This document shows, in pieces, positions 1 through 8,179 of a stretch of DNA of 64,000 nt. Origin of the DNA: Gemmatimonadota bacterium (lineage in GTDB: Bacteria > Gemmatimonadota > Gemmatimonadetes > Gemmatimonadales > GWC2-71-9). The stretch spans positions 1 to 64,000 of the forward strand of contig SHZU01000008.1 in assembly GCA_009692115.1 (NCBI GenBank), written 5' to 3'. The position numbers and the translations under genes were made by a program. Within the stretch, counting starts at the first letter, position 1. The number at the start of each line of letters is the position of its first letter. Under the pieces are notes generated by a model, which was given only the letters and a program-made list of their open reading frames with translations, ran no database searches and had not been told where the DNA came from.

Positions 1-174
1 CGCCTCGAATTGGCCGGGCTGGCGATTGTGGTCGCCCTGACCGCCCTCGTATGGGTCATTCTCGAATTGGGCCCCGGGTGGCCCAAGCCGGCCGTGATCG
101 GCGGCTTGAATGGGCCTCACGGCCCTGATCTCGGTGAGCCTGGTCGAGCCCTGGCAAGTTCCACTCTCGGATGA
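1..174 (+). pseudogene. Fragment of an unidentified membrane protein, cut by the window edge
   Basis: Frame 1 is open from the first base to a stop at 172-174 and encodes a hydrophobic stretch (AGLAIVVALTALVWVILELG) followed by a proline-rich turn. From about position 110 the next frame continues with a second hydrophobic segment (GLTALISVSLV) that reads naturally after it if one base near 105-110 is extra. I therefore read this as the tail of a multi-spanning membrane protein with a one-base frameshift, joined to the metallopeptidase remnant that follows. The family is not recognised and the upstream part lies outside the window. Confidence 0.3.
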
Positions 175-559
175 CCCGCTCCGGCGCAACGATCTGGCCC
201 ATGAGATCGGCCATCACGTGCAGACGTTGCTTGGCGTCGAGGGCAAGGTTCGCCAGCTCCAACAGTCAGATCCGGGCGCTGCCAACCAGGCCCAGGTCTC
301 GATGGATTTGTGGGCCGATTGCCTGGCGGGTGTCTGGGGACAAGAGACCGCCGCCATGGGCATTCTCGAACCGGGTGATGTGGACGAAGGACTCGCCGCG
401 GGGTCAGCCGTCGGCGACGATCGGATTCAGAAGCAGGCGCAGGGGTACGTGAATCCCGAAAGCTTTACCCACGGATCCTCGGAGCAGCGCGCCCGGTGGT
501 TCATCCGCGGCTTCAAGTCGGGGCGGGTCGAAGATTGCGACACCTTCGGCTCGCGGTGA
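110..559 (+). pseudogene. C-terminal remnant of a YpfJ-type neutral zinc metallopeptidase
   Basis: The frame contains the HExxH zinc site (HEIGHHVQ, around residues 31-38), then the family's typical DLWADCLAGVW, YVNPESFTHGSSEQR and RWFIRGF segments up to the normal C-terminus. Intact members are roughly 280-300 residues, with an N-terminal membrane anchor and a conserved stretch just before HExxH. Here homology begins abruptly at LAHE, and the preceding 25-28 residues look like part of a different membrane protein. The N-terminal half is absent, so the product is probably not functional. The two zinc His and the Glu are intact, so this looks like deletion, not gradual decay. The stop at 557-559 lies 3 bp from the stop of the convergent selO. 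Confidence 0.7.
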
Positions 560-562
560 GCC

Positions 563-2005
563 TCAGGACGAGCAGCTGACGACGATCCCTCGATCACCCG
601 GGGGCGCCGGTTCGGCGTAGGCGGCATCCTCGGCGCGGTCGACAAACGGATTTCGAAGGATGCCGTGGAGCTTTGCGATCTCGGAGAAGTCACCCTGCTC
701 AGCCCGTTCGATGGTCCGCTGCGCCAAGTAGTTCCGCAACACAAACGCCGGGTTTCGCCGGTTCATTCGGGCCCGGCGCTCGGTCGGGTTGGAATCCTCT
801 GCCGTGAGGCGAGCAGTGTACCGGGCTGCCCAGGCGTCGAATCGTTCCAGGCCATGGATTTCGGTCCGGAGCGTGGCAGGTTCCGACAGCCGGCGGAACC
901 ACCGGCTGTAGTCGACCCGATTCGCGGCCATCAACCCGAGCATCTCCGCGATCAGGGCTGGATCATCCGGTTGTTCAGCCTGAAGGCCGATCTTCTCCCG
1001 CATCCGCCGGCCGTAGCCGGCCTCGAACACGCCGGCATAGCGGGTCAACGCCGCGTTGGCGTCATCGGCTGAGACCAGGTCCAACAAAGCCTCGGCAAAC
1101 CGGGCCAGGTTCCACAACCCCACCGCCGGCTGCTGGCCGAAGGCGTACCGTCCTTCATGGTCGCTGTGGTTGCAGATGAATCCGGGATCGGTCTCCTCGA
1201 GGAATCCGTACGGCCCGTAGTCGAGCGTGAGGCCGAGGACGGACATGTTGTCGGTGTTCATGACGCCGTGCGCAAAGCCGGCCGCCATCCAATCCGCCAT
1301 CAACTCGGCGGTCCGGGTCACGACGATCTCGAGCCACCGCGGATACCGGTCGGGCAGGCCGGCCAACTCGGGATGGTGATGGTTGATGACATAGTCGGCC
1401 AGTTCGGTGATCCGCTCGGTCAGTCCGCGGGCCGCGAGGACCTGGAAACTGCCGAATCGGATATGGGTCGGCGCCATCCGGATTACGGTCGCCGCGGTTT
1501 CGACCGTTTCGCGGTACACCGGGTCCGGGCTCCCGACGATGGCCAGCGCCCGGGTGGTCGGGATTCCCAACCCGTGCATGGCCTCGCAGGCCAGATACTC
1601 CCGGATGGTGGACCGAAGGACCGCCCGCCCATCGCCCATCCGCGAGAACTTGGTCTGCCCCGATCCCTTGAGCTGAAGATCCCACCGTTCGCCCCGGCGG
1701 TTGCGGACCTCGCCGAGCAGGATGGCCCGCCCGTCGCCGAGCTGGGGAACCCACACCCCGAACTGGTGTCCGGCGTAAAGCGCCGCCACCGGCTCCGCCC
1801 CCGGCAACCGCCGCCCCCCGGACAGATACCGCGCCGCCTCCGGGTCGCCCGCCGCCCCCGGGTCCAGGTCGATCAGCCCCGCCGCGTCCGAATTGAACGC
1901 CACAACGTGGGGTTCCGAAAGCGGCGTCGGATCCACCACTTCATAGAATGCCGGATGCAACCGAGCAAACGTATTGTCGAAGTCCAGCGTAGTGAGTGAC
2001 CGCAT
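563..2005 (-). CDS. selO: SelO/YdiU family protein adenylyltransferase
   Basis: A 480-residue pseudokinase-fold enzyme. Characterised SelO proteins transfer AMP from ATP to Ser/Thr/Tyr residues of other proteins and act in redox stress. Visible motifs are AALYAGHQFG, the glycine-rich QLKGSGQTKFSRMGDG with the nucleotide-binding Lys (about residue 113), HGVMNTDN (metal-binding Asn, about 253) and LDYGPYGF, the DFG-like metal-binding Asp (about 262). The protein ends in C-S-S; in eukaryotic SelO the antepenultimate residue is selenocysteine, and this bacterial copy has Cys478 there. ATG at 2005 is chosen over an upstream in-frame start because the family motif begins right after it and the longer form would run through a terminator hairpin. 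Length is normal for bacterial members. Confidence 0.93.
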   Translation of the reverse strand: MRSLTTLDFDNTFARLHPAFYEVVDPTPLSEPHVVAFNSDAAGLIDLDPGAAGDPEAARYLSGGRRLPGAEPVAALYAGHQFGVWVPQLGDGRAILLGEVRNRRGERWDLQLKGSGQTKFSRMGDGRAVLRSTIREYLACEAMHGLGIPTTRALAIVGSPDPVYRETVETAATVIRMAPTHIRFGSFQVLAARGLTERITELADYVINHHHPELAGLPDRYPRWLEIVVTRTAELMADWMAAGFAHGVMNTDNMSVLGLTLDYGPYGFLEETDPGFICNHSDHEGRYAFGQQPAVGLWNLARFAEALLDLVSADDANAALTRYAGVFEAGYGRRMREKIGLQAEQPDDPALIAEMLGLMAANRVDYSRWFRRLSEPATLRTEIHGLERFDAWAARYTARLTAEDSNPTERRARMNRRNPAFVLRNYLAQRTIERAEQGDFSEIAKLHGILRNPFVDRAEDAAYAEPAPPGDRGIVVSCSS

Positions 2006-2010
2006 CCAGA

Positions 2011-2040
2011 TAAAATAGAAGGGCGGGCCCAAGCCCGCCC
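2011..2040 (-). terminator. Rho-independent terminator downstream of the lipoprotein gene
   Basis: An 8-bp GC stem (GGGCGGGC at 2021-2028 pairing with GCCCGCCC at 2033-2040) closes a CCAA loop. Read on the minus strand it is followed by a T-rich tail (TTCTATTTTA). It sits between the stop of the lipoprotein gene and the start of selO on the same strand, so it should separate the two transcripts. Confidence 0.65.
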
Positions 2041-2045
2041 CCCCC

Positions 2046-2078
2046 GAGTGCCGAGTGCCGAGCGCCGAGCGCCGAGCC
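2046..2078. repeat. Tandem heptamer GAG(T/C)GCC, four copies plus a partial
   Basis: Two copies of GAGTGCC are followed by two of GAGCGCC and a partial GAGCC. The array ends immediately before the lipoprotein stop codon and abuts the terminator hairpin. It is non-coding spacer and may be a small slippage array. No function can be assigned. Confidence 0.75.
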
Positions 2079-2846
2079 CTACCCAATCTTCCGGGTCTTG
2101 AGATCCAGCATAAACGGCTTCCCGTTCACCGTGATCGGCACCAACTGGGTTCCGTTGAACGTGATGACCACGACGCGGCTGACCGTTTTCCCGTCATTCG
2201 GCCCCCCGGTGATCTTGATGGTGCAATTCCGGCTGATGGTGCCCGAGGCCGGCCAGCGGTTTTCGGTTCGCGGCAGGTTCACCACGACGTTGGTCCGGGT
2301 GCTCGAGCAGGACACGTCGTAGGTTCGGTTCTCACCGTTCTCGGTGTGCTTCGACCGAGTCGACTTGCCGGTGCCGGTGCCGTTCCAGGTGCGGCTGGTT
2401 TCCACGCCGGCAAGCCCCGTCACCGTGAGGTCCCGAATCCGCTCCACCTCCGCGCTCCAGTTCTCCCGCTCGACCTTCCCGGTGATCTCCGCATGAATGG
2501 CGGCGGCGGCGGTGGTGAGTGGATGGTAGTTGCTCTGGGTGGCACCGGCGGCGTCTTTGAAGGTGCAGGTGCGAACGATGGTCAAGAGATGGCGGGTGTG
2601 AGTCCCGCAGCGGAACGGGGCGTCATCTTCGGCCGCGAGGCCGGCGGCAAACCCGAACCCTAGCTGGCCGGTGGGGCCGCCCATCAGCTCGACGTCTTCG
2701 GCGGTCGCGTCGGCCGACTGGGCGGCGACGTCCCGGGTAATGGCCAGATCGGCGATCGGGGTCAATCCGGGGCCGGTGCTTTCCGAGTTGCAGGCCGCCA
2801 GGGTCACCAGCAAACCGATCGTGCCATAACGAGTTAGCGTCTTCAC
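2079..2846 (-). CDS. Secreted lipoprotein of unknown function
   Basis: A 255-residue protein beginning with a lipoprotein signal peptide: a basic start, a hydrophobic core and the lipobox LAAC with the acylated Cys near residue 19, followed by an Asn/Ser/Gly linker. The mature part is mixed polar sequence with several Cys (FRCG, RTCTF, SCSST, RNCT) that may form disulfides in the periplasm, and ends in a VNGKPFMLDL segment. I recognise no enzymatic motif or family. It is followed by its own terminator hairpin and is probably transcribed alone. Confidence 0.75.
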   Translation of the reverse strand: MKTLTRYGTIGLLVTLAACNSESTGPGLTPIADLAITRDVAAQSADATAEDVELMGGPTGQLGFGFAAGLAAEDDAPFRCGTHTRHLLTIVRTCTFKDAAGATQSNYHPLTTAAAAIHAEITGKVERENWSAEVERIRDLTVTGLAGVETSRTWNGTGTGKSTRSKHTENGENRTYDVSCSSTRTNVVVNLPRTENRWPASGTISRNCTIKITGGPNDGKTVSRVVVITFNGTQLVPITVNGKPFMLDLKTRKIG

Positions 2847-2911
2847 TGGGAACTCCTTCGGGTTCTTGGTTGAGTTGCTTCACCCGGTTGGACGCAGCCC
2901 GCGGAGGTCCG

Positions 2912-3484
2912 TTAAGCCGGGGGCGCTGCAGCTTTCGGCGCCGACCGGGTAACCCCGCCGGAGACGATGAAGGCCATGGCGTCGGCGGAGTCCACCGCGA
3001 GCGGGGTGACTCGATCGGCAGGCAGGATCAGAATGTGGCCGGCCATGCTGTAGGAAAAGGGGACGTACACCGCCACCTGCTCGGCCAACCCGAGATGGCC
3101 TAACGATTCGGAGGTCAGGAAGCCGAGCAGGTAGACTTCAGCGGCGCCGTCACCGATCCGGGCCCGGACCGGCCGGTTGAACCGCCGTTGCTCGCCGACG
3201 AACGCGTTGAGCAAATCCTTGATGCTGGTGTACAGGAGGCGGACGAACGGGAGCTTGGCGAGCAACCGGTCGGTGGTGCCGAGCAGGGCCTTGGTGACGA
3301 GGTTCGAGGCCAGGGCGCCGATCAGGGTGACGGCGGCCAAGGCACTGACGATGCCGACGCCCGGGATGGTGGTGCCTACGAGGGAATCGGCCCACCGGAT
3401 CGCGAGCCAACAGAGGTAGAAGGTGAGCGCCGCCGGCGCCGTGATCAGGAGCCCGCGGAGGAAATAATTGGCCAGCAGCCGCAT
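2912..3484 (-). CDS. DUF502 family inner-membrane protein
   Basis: A 190-residue protein with two N-terminal transmembrane helices (about residues 8-30 and 44-65, the second GIVSALAAVTLIGALASN), then the conserved DUF502 block KLPFVRLLYTSIKDLLNAF and a soluble region with VPFSYSMAGHILILPADRV. Length and order match the family, whose biochemical role is not established. It lies 7 bp downstream of the small beta-barrel gene on the same strand and is probably cotranscribed with it. The C-terminus ends in an Ala/Pro tail. Confidence 0.88.
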   Translation of the reverse strand: MRLLANYFLRGLLITAPAALTFYLCWLAIRWADSLVGTTIPGVGIVSALAAVTLIGALASNLVTKALLGTTDRLLAKLPFVRLLYTSIKDLLNAFVGEQRRFNRPVRARIGDGAAEVYLLGFLTSESLGHLGLAEQVAVYVPFSYSMAGHILILPADRVTPLAVDSADAMAFIVSGGVTRSAPKAAAPPA

Positions 3485-3491
3485 TGAGTGC

Positions 3492-4124
3492 CTAACGTCC
3501 CAAACGGACGCCGAGGCCGGCCGTCATCATGAAGTCGGACTGGGTCTGCGGCCCAAAGCCGGGGCCGGCGCTCCACCGGTAGACGTAGAGATCACCGTCG
3601 AACCGGAGGGTAACCATCGACGACATCGCGATATGAAGACCCCCGCCGACCACGCCGCCGATGTCGAGCTGGTCCGAGGCCAAGTCGAACACCGTGCCGC
3701 CGTGCTTGATGCCGCTCAGGCCGCCGCTCAGGACCAAGTCGGTTCCGGTGCCGCCGGTGGTGGCCTCGAAGACCGCCTTGAGCGAGCCGCCCTGCACGTT
3801 GGCGTCGAAGGTCCGGTTGAACGGCCCCACCGCAATCCGCATGTCGTTGCCGGACCTGAAATAGGTCCCCTCGACCCCGAGCCGCCCGGTGCCATACACC
3901 GTGGCCCGGCCGCCGAACCCGCCGCCGGTCAACATCTCCCCGGTGACCTGAATTGGAGTGGACCCGAGCCCCGGAACCCGGATGGCCCCGAGTTGGCCGG
4001 TTGGGATCAAGCCGCCGACGAATGGGGTAAACTCGATCCGGCGGCGTTTTTGGGCCGCCGCCGGGCAGACCAGCACGGCCAGGCCGAGGAGTACCAGGAT
4101 GGTGGGTTTCAGGGAACTATGCAT
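3492..4124 (-). CDS. Small outer-membrane beta-barrel protein, function unknown
   Basis: A 210-residue protein with a Sec signal peptide (cleavage likely after CPAAA-Q, about residue 25). Alternating polar/hydrophobic strands run through the mature part (FTPFVGGLIPTGQLG, GVEGTYFRSG, LRFDGDLYVYRW) and it ends in GLGVRLGR. This is the pattern of small OmpA/OmpW-like barrels of opportunistic annotation. It lies between the aminotransferase (44 bp upstream) and DUF502 (7 bp downstream), all on the minus strand. Its TAG stop falls inside a GTTAGGC heptamer. Substrate and role are unknown. Confidence 0.7.
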   Translation of the reverse strand: MHSSLKPTILVLLGLAVLVCPAAAQKRRRIEFTPFVGGLIPTGQLGAIRVPGLGSTPIQVTGEMLTGGGFGGRATVYGTGRLGVEGTYFRSGNDMRIAVGPFNRTFDANVQGGSLKAVFEATTGGTGTDLVLSGGLSGIKHGGTVFDLASDQLDIGGVVGGGLHIAMSSMVTLRFDGDLYVYRWSAGPGFGPQTQSDFMMTAGLGVRLGR

Positions 4125-4168
4125 GAGCGTCTCCGTCGCGGAAACCGGGAATGATCACCGTCCCGGCC

Positions 4169-5239
4169 TTACGAGATCAAGGGTTCAAGGGTCGCCAGCA
4201 GGGCATCCAAGTGTTCGATCTCGATATCGCCCATGTGGCCGATTCTGATCATCTGGCCTTGGTCGGCCGAGATCCCTTGTCCCACCAGAAAGCCCTGGAC
4301 TTCGAGCGCCGCGGCGATCGGGGCTGCGGCGCGCCCCGCCGGGGGCCGAAAGACCGACACCGTCGGGGTCCGTCTCTCGGGCCGAGCCAGGAGGTCGAGA
4401 CCCCGCTCCGCGGCCCAGGAGCTGAACCGAGCGGACAGGAGCCGATGGCGCTCCCACCGCGGCGCCCACCCGCCCGCCGCCTCGATCCGCCGAAGCTGAG
4501 CCACCAGTGCCATGAAGAGCGGGAGGGCCGGCGTCTCGGCCAGTTGGTAGTTAGCGGCCATCTTGACCCACCGGGTCACGCTGAAATAGAAGCCGGCGTC
4601 GTCCATCGAAGCCGCCCGTTCGGCCAACCGCCGGCTGACCGCCCCGAACGCCAAGCCGGGAGGAAGGCCCAGCGCCTTTTGGGAGCCGGTCACCATGAAG
4701 TCGATCCCGATCCGGTCCATCTCGATCGGAACTCCGCCGGCTGAACTGACGCCATCCACCAGAAAATGCACGTTGGGCCGCTGCCTGACGGCCGCTGCCA
4801 ACTCGGCCAGTGGGGCCAGAGCGCCGGAGGTCGATTCCGAATGAACCACCGCCACGGCGTCGACCGCGGGGCCGTCGAGAAATGCGGTCAGTTGGGCGGC
4901 TTCCAGGGTTCCGCCGATCGGGATGTGAACCCGGGTGACCTCCTTACCGCACCGCTCGGCGATTTGGGCCCAGTATTCGCCGAAATACCCGGTCACGACG
5001 ACTAAGACCCGTTCCCGCACCGCGTTCCGGATCGCAGCCTCGAGCAGCCCGCTTCCGGAACAGGTAACCGTGAAGACCGGTTGGCTGGTCCCGAACATCG
5101 CCCGCAGCTGGGGTTGGATTTCCTCAAGAAACGGGCGCATTCGGGGCCCGTAGTGGGCAAACATCGGCGCCACCATGGCCTGGAGCAGGTCCGGATGGAC
5201 GCCGGTAGGGCCCGGCAAGAAGTTCTTCCCCAAAGTCAT
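4169..5239 (-). CDS. Class V aminotransferase (alanine-glyoxylate / serine-pyruvate type)
   Basis: A 356-residue PLP enzyme of fold type I. It shows the N-terminal FLPGPTGVHP signature, the substrate/PLP loop TCSGSGLLEAAI, the Asp of LVDGVSSAGG and the Schiff-base lysine in GSQKALGLPPGL (Lys188), with the small domain at the C-terminus. These features place it with alanine-glyoxylate or serine-glyoxylate aminotransferases and with the related PhnW and phosphoserine-type enzymes. The exact donor and acceptor cannot be told from sequence. It is full length and divergent from the asparaginase-like gene 111 bp away, suggesting a shared promoter region. The two genes could both act on amino acid nitrogen, but that is inference. 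Confidence 0.88.
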   Translation of the reverse strand: MTLGKNFLPGPTGVHPDLLQAMVAPMFAHYGPRMRPFLEEIQPQLRAMFGTSQPVFTVTCSGSGLLEAAIRNAVRERVLVVVTGYFGEYWAQIAERCGKEVTRVHIPIGGTLEAAQLTAFLDGPAVDAVAVVHSESTSGALAPLAELAAAVRQRPNVHFLVDGVSSAGGVPIEMDRIGIDFMVTGSQKALGLPPGLAFGAVSRRLAERAASMDDAGFYFSVTRWVKMAANYQLAETPALPLFMALVAQLRRIEAAGGWAPRWERHRLLSARFSSWAAERGLDLLARPERRTPTVSVFRPPAGRAAAPIAAALEVQGFLVGQGISADQGQMIRIGHMGDIEIEHLDALLATLEPLIS

Positions 5240-5350
5240 GGGTCGGAACCTATCGCATCCGCTTCCAACGGGGCAAGTTTAACCGGGGCCGGTGATCGAC
5301 CACATTCCTCTGCCGGACCGCCGACCCATTCTCGCCTCGCGGAGCGTCCA

Positions 5351-6388
5351 GTGACCGATTCCCTCAACCGCCGCACCTTTCTGGGCGTTGCCGCCGCGGC
5401 GGTGGCCGTGCCGACGTTCGAGTCTCAGTCGGCCTTTCCGGCGCCGGCCATCCTCCGGTCCACCGCCTCGAAGTTGGCGGCGGTGTCGTCGGCCAATGGG
5501 ATCCGGGGGGTGGCCCGGGCCATCGAGCTGATGAAACAGGGCGTCGATACCCTCGACGCCGGGGTGGAAGGGGTCAAGATCCAGGAACTCGATCCCAACG
5601 ACAATTCGGTCGGGTACGGCGGCCTGCCCAACGAAGAGGGCGTGGTCCAACTCGACGCGAGTTGCATGCACGGGCCCACCAAGCGGGCCGGAGCGGTGGC
5701 CTGCCTCGAGGGGATCAAGACCCCGAGCGAAGTGGCCCGTCTGGTCATGAAATACACCAACCATATTCTCCTGGTCGGCGAGGGCGCCAAGCGGTTTGCC
5801 TTGTCCTATGGTTTCAAGGAAGAGGATCTGCTGACGCCGGCCTCGCGGGAGATCTGGCTTCGGTGGCGGGCCAACCGGGGCCAGGCCGACGACTATGTCG
5901 ATGTGGCTGCAAACGAGCCGGTCGGGAACCGGCCGACCGGGACCATCAACATGAACCTGGTCAACGAACGGGGCGATGTCTCGTCGATCACCACCACCAG
6001 CGGCCTGGCCTTCAAGATTCCGGGACGCGCCGGTGACTCGCCGATCATCGGCGCGGGACAATACACCGATAACCTGATCGGGGCGGCCGGCTCCACCGGT
6101 CTCGGTGAGGCGAACATCATGAGCTGCGGGGGGTTTCTGGTGGTCGAATTCATGCGTCAGGGTTTGAAGCCGGCCGATGCCGCGCTGGCGGCGCTGAAAC
6201 GGGTGGTGGCGTTGACCCCGCCGCGGCTGCTCACCGAGCGGGGCCGGCCCCGGTATCAGCTCAACTTCTACGCCGTCACCAAGGCGGGCGATTTCGGCGG
6301 GGCCTCGCTCTACCCGTCCCAATACGCCGCCGCCGATGCCCGGGAGGCCAAGCTGTACGATTCGGCTTCGCTGTTCGATCGCGCATGA
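5351..6388 (+). CDS. Tat-exported N4-(beta-N-acetylglucosaminyl)-L-asparaginase-like Ntn hydrolase
   Basis: A 345-residue protein starting at GTG 5351, 6 bp after a GGAG ribosome site; the upstream in-frame extension lies in the divergent promoter region. The N-terminus carries a twin-arginine motif (NRRTFLG) and a hydrophobic stretch. The body matches glycosylasparaginases: NDNSVGYGGLPNEEG, then GTINMNLV where the Thr is the autocatalytically exposed nucleophile, TTTSGLAFKIPGR and GDSPIIGAGQY. The usual HDT before the cleavage site is TGT here. Family members cleave the N-glycan Asn linkage or beta-aspartyl bonds; this substrate is unknown. Its stop overlaps the next ATG by 4 bp (ATGA), implying coupled translation with the barrel protein. 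Confidence 0.88.
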   Translation: MTDSLNRRTFLGVAAAAVAVPTFESQSAFPAPAILRSTASKLAAVSSANGIRGVARAIELMKQGVDTLDAGVEGVKIQELDPNDNSVGYGGLPNEEGVVQLDASCMHGPTKRAGAVACLEGIKTPSEVARLVMKYTNHILLVGEGAKRFALSYGFKEEDLLTPASREIWLRWRANRGQADDYVDVAANEPVGNRPTGTINMNLVNERGDVSSITTTSGLAFKIPGRAGDSPIIGAGQYTDNLIGAAGSTGLGEANIMSCGGFLVVEFMRQGLKPADAALAALKRVVALTPPRLLTERGRPRYQLNFYAVTKAGDFGGASLYPSQYAAADAREAKLYDSASLFDRA

Positions 6389-7554
6389 GGCCACTGGGGT
6401 GGGCGGTTCTGCTGATGCTGGTGGCCCAGCCGGCTCTGGCCCAGGAACCGTGGAAAGCGAGCAATTTCCCCTACCTCATGGGGAATCCCGGTGACGGAGT
6501 CATGTTCGTGGGCCGGTTGCAGTGGACCCAGAACGCCCCGTATTTCCTGAGCAAGAGCGACCAAGTGGACGTGATCAACCCGCTCACCTTCCGGGGCGCG
6601 GTGTCGGTGGAGGCCGGGATCGGAACGTTAGGCGGCCGGCTGGGCCGGATCGAACTCCGGCTGCCTGGACTCAAGCCCGGGTGGCGCTTCCAGGCCGACG
6701 TCGGCGCCGAGCGGACCGGCCGATTTGGGTACTTTGGGGTTGGGCGGGATCTCGAATCCGCCGCGAATTCCGCCGATCCCAATGCCGAGCAGTTCCGGGT
6801 TCATCGGAGCCGATACCTGGCCCGCGCCGAGGTAACCCGCACGCTCACGGGGCCGCTCCGGTTGGCGTTCGGGGCGTTCTTGGATCACACCCGCTTCAGT
6901 GCACTGGACGGCACCACGCTTTTCAGGACCCGGTTTGCCGCGCCGGTTGGCCGGACCAACTTCACGCTCAGGCCGGCCCTGGTTTTCGACACCCGGGATC
7001 GGGAGTTTACCCCCTCGAACGGAATCCTGGCCGAAGTTGGCGCAGGCGCCGGGAGCGGCCGGGAACAAACGTTAGGCGTGACCGACGACCAATCGTGGCA
7101 CGGCTTTGCCTACGCCCAGGTGCGGGGCTACGTCTCCCTTCGGGAGGGTACTGTGCTGGCGGGCCGGGGTCTGGTCATCACCCGGGAGGGGCGGGCGCCG
7201 CTCAGCGCCTTGAGCGTGGTGCCCGGATGGGAGCGAGAGTTCAACCTGGCCGGGGCGGACGGTCACCGAAGTTTTCCGGCCGGGGCCCTGACCGGCACCG
7301 ACGTGGCCTTGTTCAGTGCCGAGATTCGCCACGATCTCCTGAACGCCGGAGACTTGGGCGCCGTGACCGTGCTCGGGTTCGTCGACTATGCCGGCGCGGA
7401 AGATCCCCGCTCGATCCTGAAGGGCCGGACGACTCAGTTCGGCGGCGGCGGCGGGCTGGCGGTCCGGATTCTTCGATCGGCCGTGCTCGCCATGAATTTT
7501 GCCGGGGGCCCGCACGGTTTCAATTTTTCAATGGGAACCGGCTGGGCCTTCTAA
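6385..7554 (+). CDS. Bacterial surface antigen (Omp85 C-terminal type) outer-membrane beta-barrel
   Basis: A 389-residue protein with a signal peptide (LLMLVAQPALA-Q, about residue 19). The remainder alternates in barrel fashion and resembles the surface-antigen barrel domain: FRAAV-type strands, PALVFDTRDREFTPSNG (the conserved D-T-R-D turn before a PxxG motif), an arginine/glycine-rich lid region and a C-terminal strand ending in aromatic Phe. No POTRA domains are visible, so it is not BamA; autotransporter-like or lipase-anchoring barrels are alternatives. It is translationally coupled to the asparaginase-like enzyme, which hints that the two serve one surface process. Its stop overlaps the stop of the convergent thioredoxin-like gene. 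Confidence 0.75.
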   Translation: MRPLGWAVLLMLVAQPALAQEPWKASNFPYLMGNPGDGVMFVGRLQWTQNAPYFLSKSDQVDVINPLTFRGAVSVEAGIGTLGGRLGRIELRLPGLKPGWRFQADVGAERTGRFGYFGVGRDLESAANSADPNAEQFRVHRSRYLARAEVTRTLTGPLRLAFGAFLDHTRFSALDGTTLFRTRFAAPVGRTNFTLRPALVFDTRDREFTPSNGILAEVGAGAGSGREQTLGVTDDQSWHGFAYAQVRGYVSLREGTVLAGRGLVITREGRAPLSALSVVPGWEREFNLAGADGHRSFPAGALTGTDVALFSAEIRHDLLNAGDLGAVTVLGFVDYAGAEDPRSILKGRTTQFGGGGGLAVRILRSAVLAMNFAGGPHGFNFSMGTGWAF

Positions 7555-8069
7555 GATTCGATGGCGGCGAGGACTTCACGAAGGGTCGACTCGCCCTTGT
7601 CCCGGGCGTACCACCGGCGGGCTTCCGCATACCGCTGATCCGTTGGAATCGTGGCCTTGTGGGCCATGACCCACGCCTGGAGTTCGGCAGGGCGGGGGCC
7701 CCAATGCCCCAACTCCCGGAAGTCCTGGTCGAGGCCGATGACGATCGGGATCGAGCGCGATCCGTCGGTCAGGTACCGGTTCATCAGGGCCGGGTATTGA
7801 TCGCGGGGAAGAATCCGAAGTTTGAGGCCCGGGACCCGGTCGGCCAGCGCCACCAGCACCGGCACCGTGTTCGCGGCGTCGCCGCACCAATCTTCGGTAA
7901 TCACTAAGAGATGAAGGCCGTCCTGCTGGGCCGCCGCCGCAATGGCCCAGTCGGGGATTTTGACGTGGCGGTAGACCCCGTCCCACAGCGTCCGCTGATC
8001 CATACCCTGATTGAAGAAGGCGCTCCACGGCAGAGCTTCCTGCCACAGCGCCTGAAAGTCCGGTTCCAT
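7551..8069 (-). CDS. Thioredoxin-like protein with a single-Cys WCGD active site
   Basis: A 172-residue thioredoxin-fold protein of the Thioredoxin_9 type. The active-site segment reads TEDWCGDAANTVPVL: only one cysteine is present where thioredoxins have CxxC. A cis-Pro segment (SIPIVIGLDQDF) and a C-terminal helix with RRWYARDKGE follow. ATG 8069 is preferred to an upstream TTG because it has a GGGGTGGA ribosome site just upstream and matches the family start. No export signal is visible, so it should be cytosolic. The single Cys suggests a monothiol mechanism or a non-redox role. It is transcribed divergently from tetR. Confidence 0.82.
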   Translation of the reverse strand: MEPDFQALWQEALPWSAFFNQGMDQRTLWDGVYRHVKIPDWAIAAAAQQDGLHLLVITEDWCGDAANTVPVLVALADRVPGLKLRILPRDQYPALMNRYLTDGSRSIPIVIGLDQDFRELGHWGPRPAELQAWVMAHKATIPTDQRYAEARRWYARDKGESTLREVLAAIES

Positions 8070-8179
8070 TCCACCCCGCCAGTTTCGCTCCGAAGACAAC
8101 CCGAAATTGGCTGGCCCCTTTCGCCTAAGCTAACCGCGGCCAAGCGGCCCCGCTTGGGCCGCAGTAGAATTGTCCGGCC

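Noticed and set aside
6522-7907. Plus-strand 461-codon frame over the surface-antigen barrel
   Set aside because: It overlaps a real gene in another frame and continues antisense into the thioredoxin-like gene, with Arg-rich composition.
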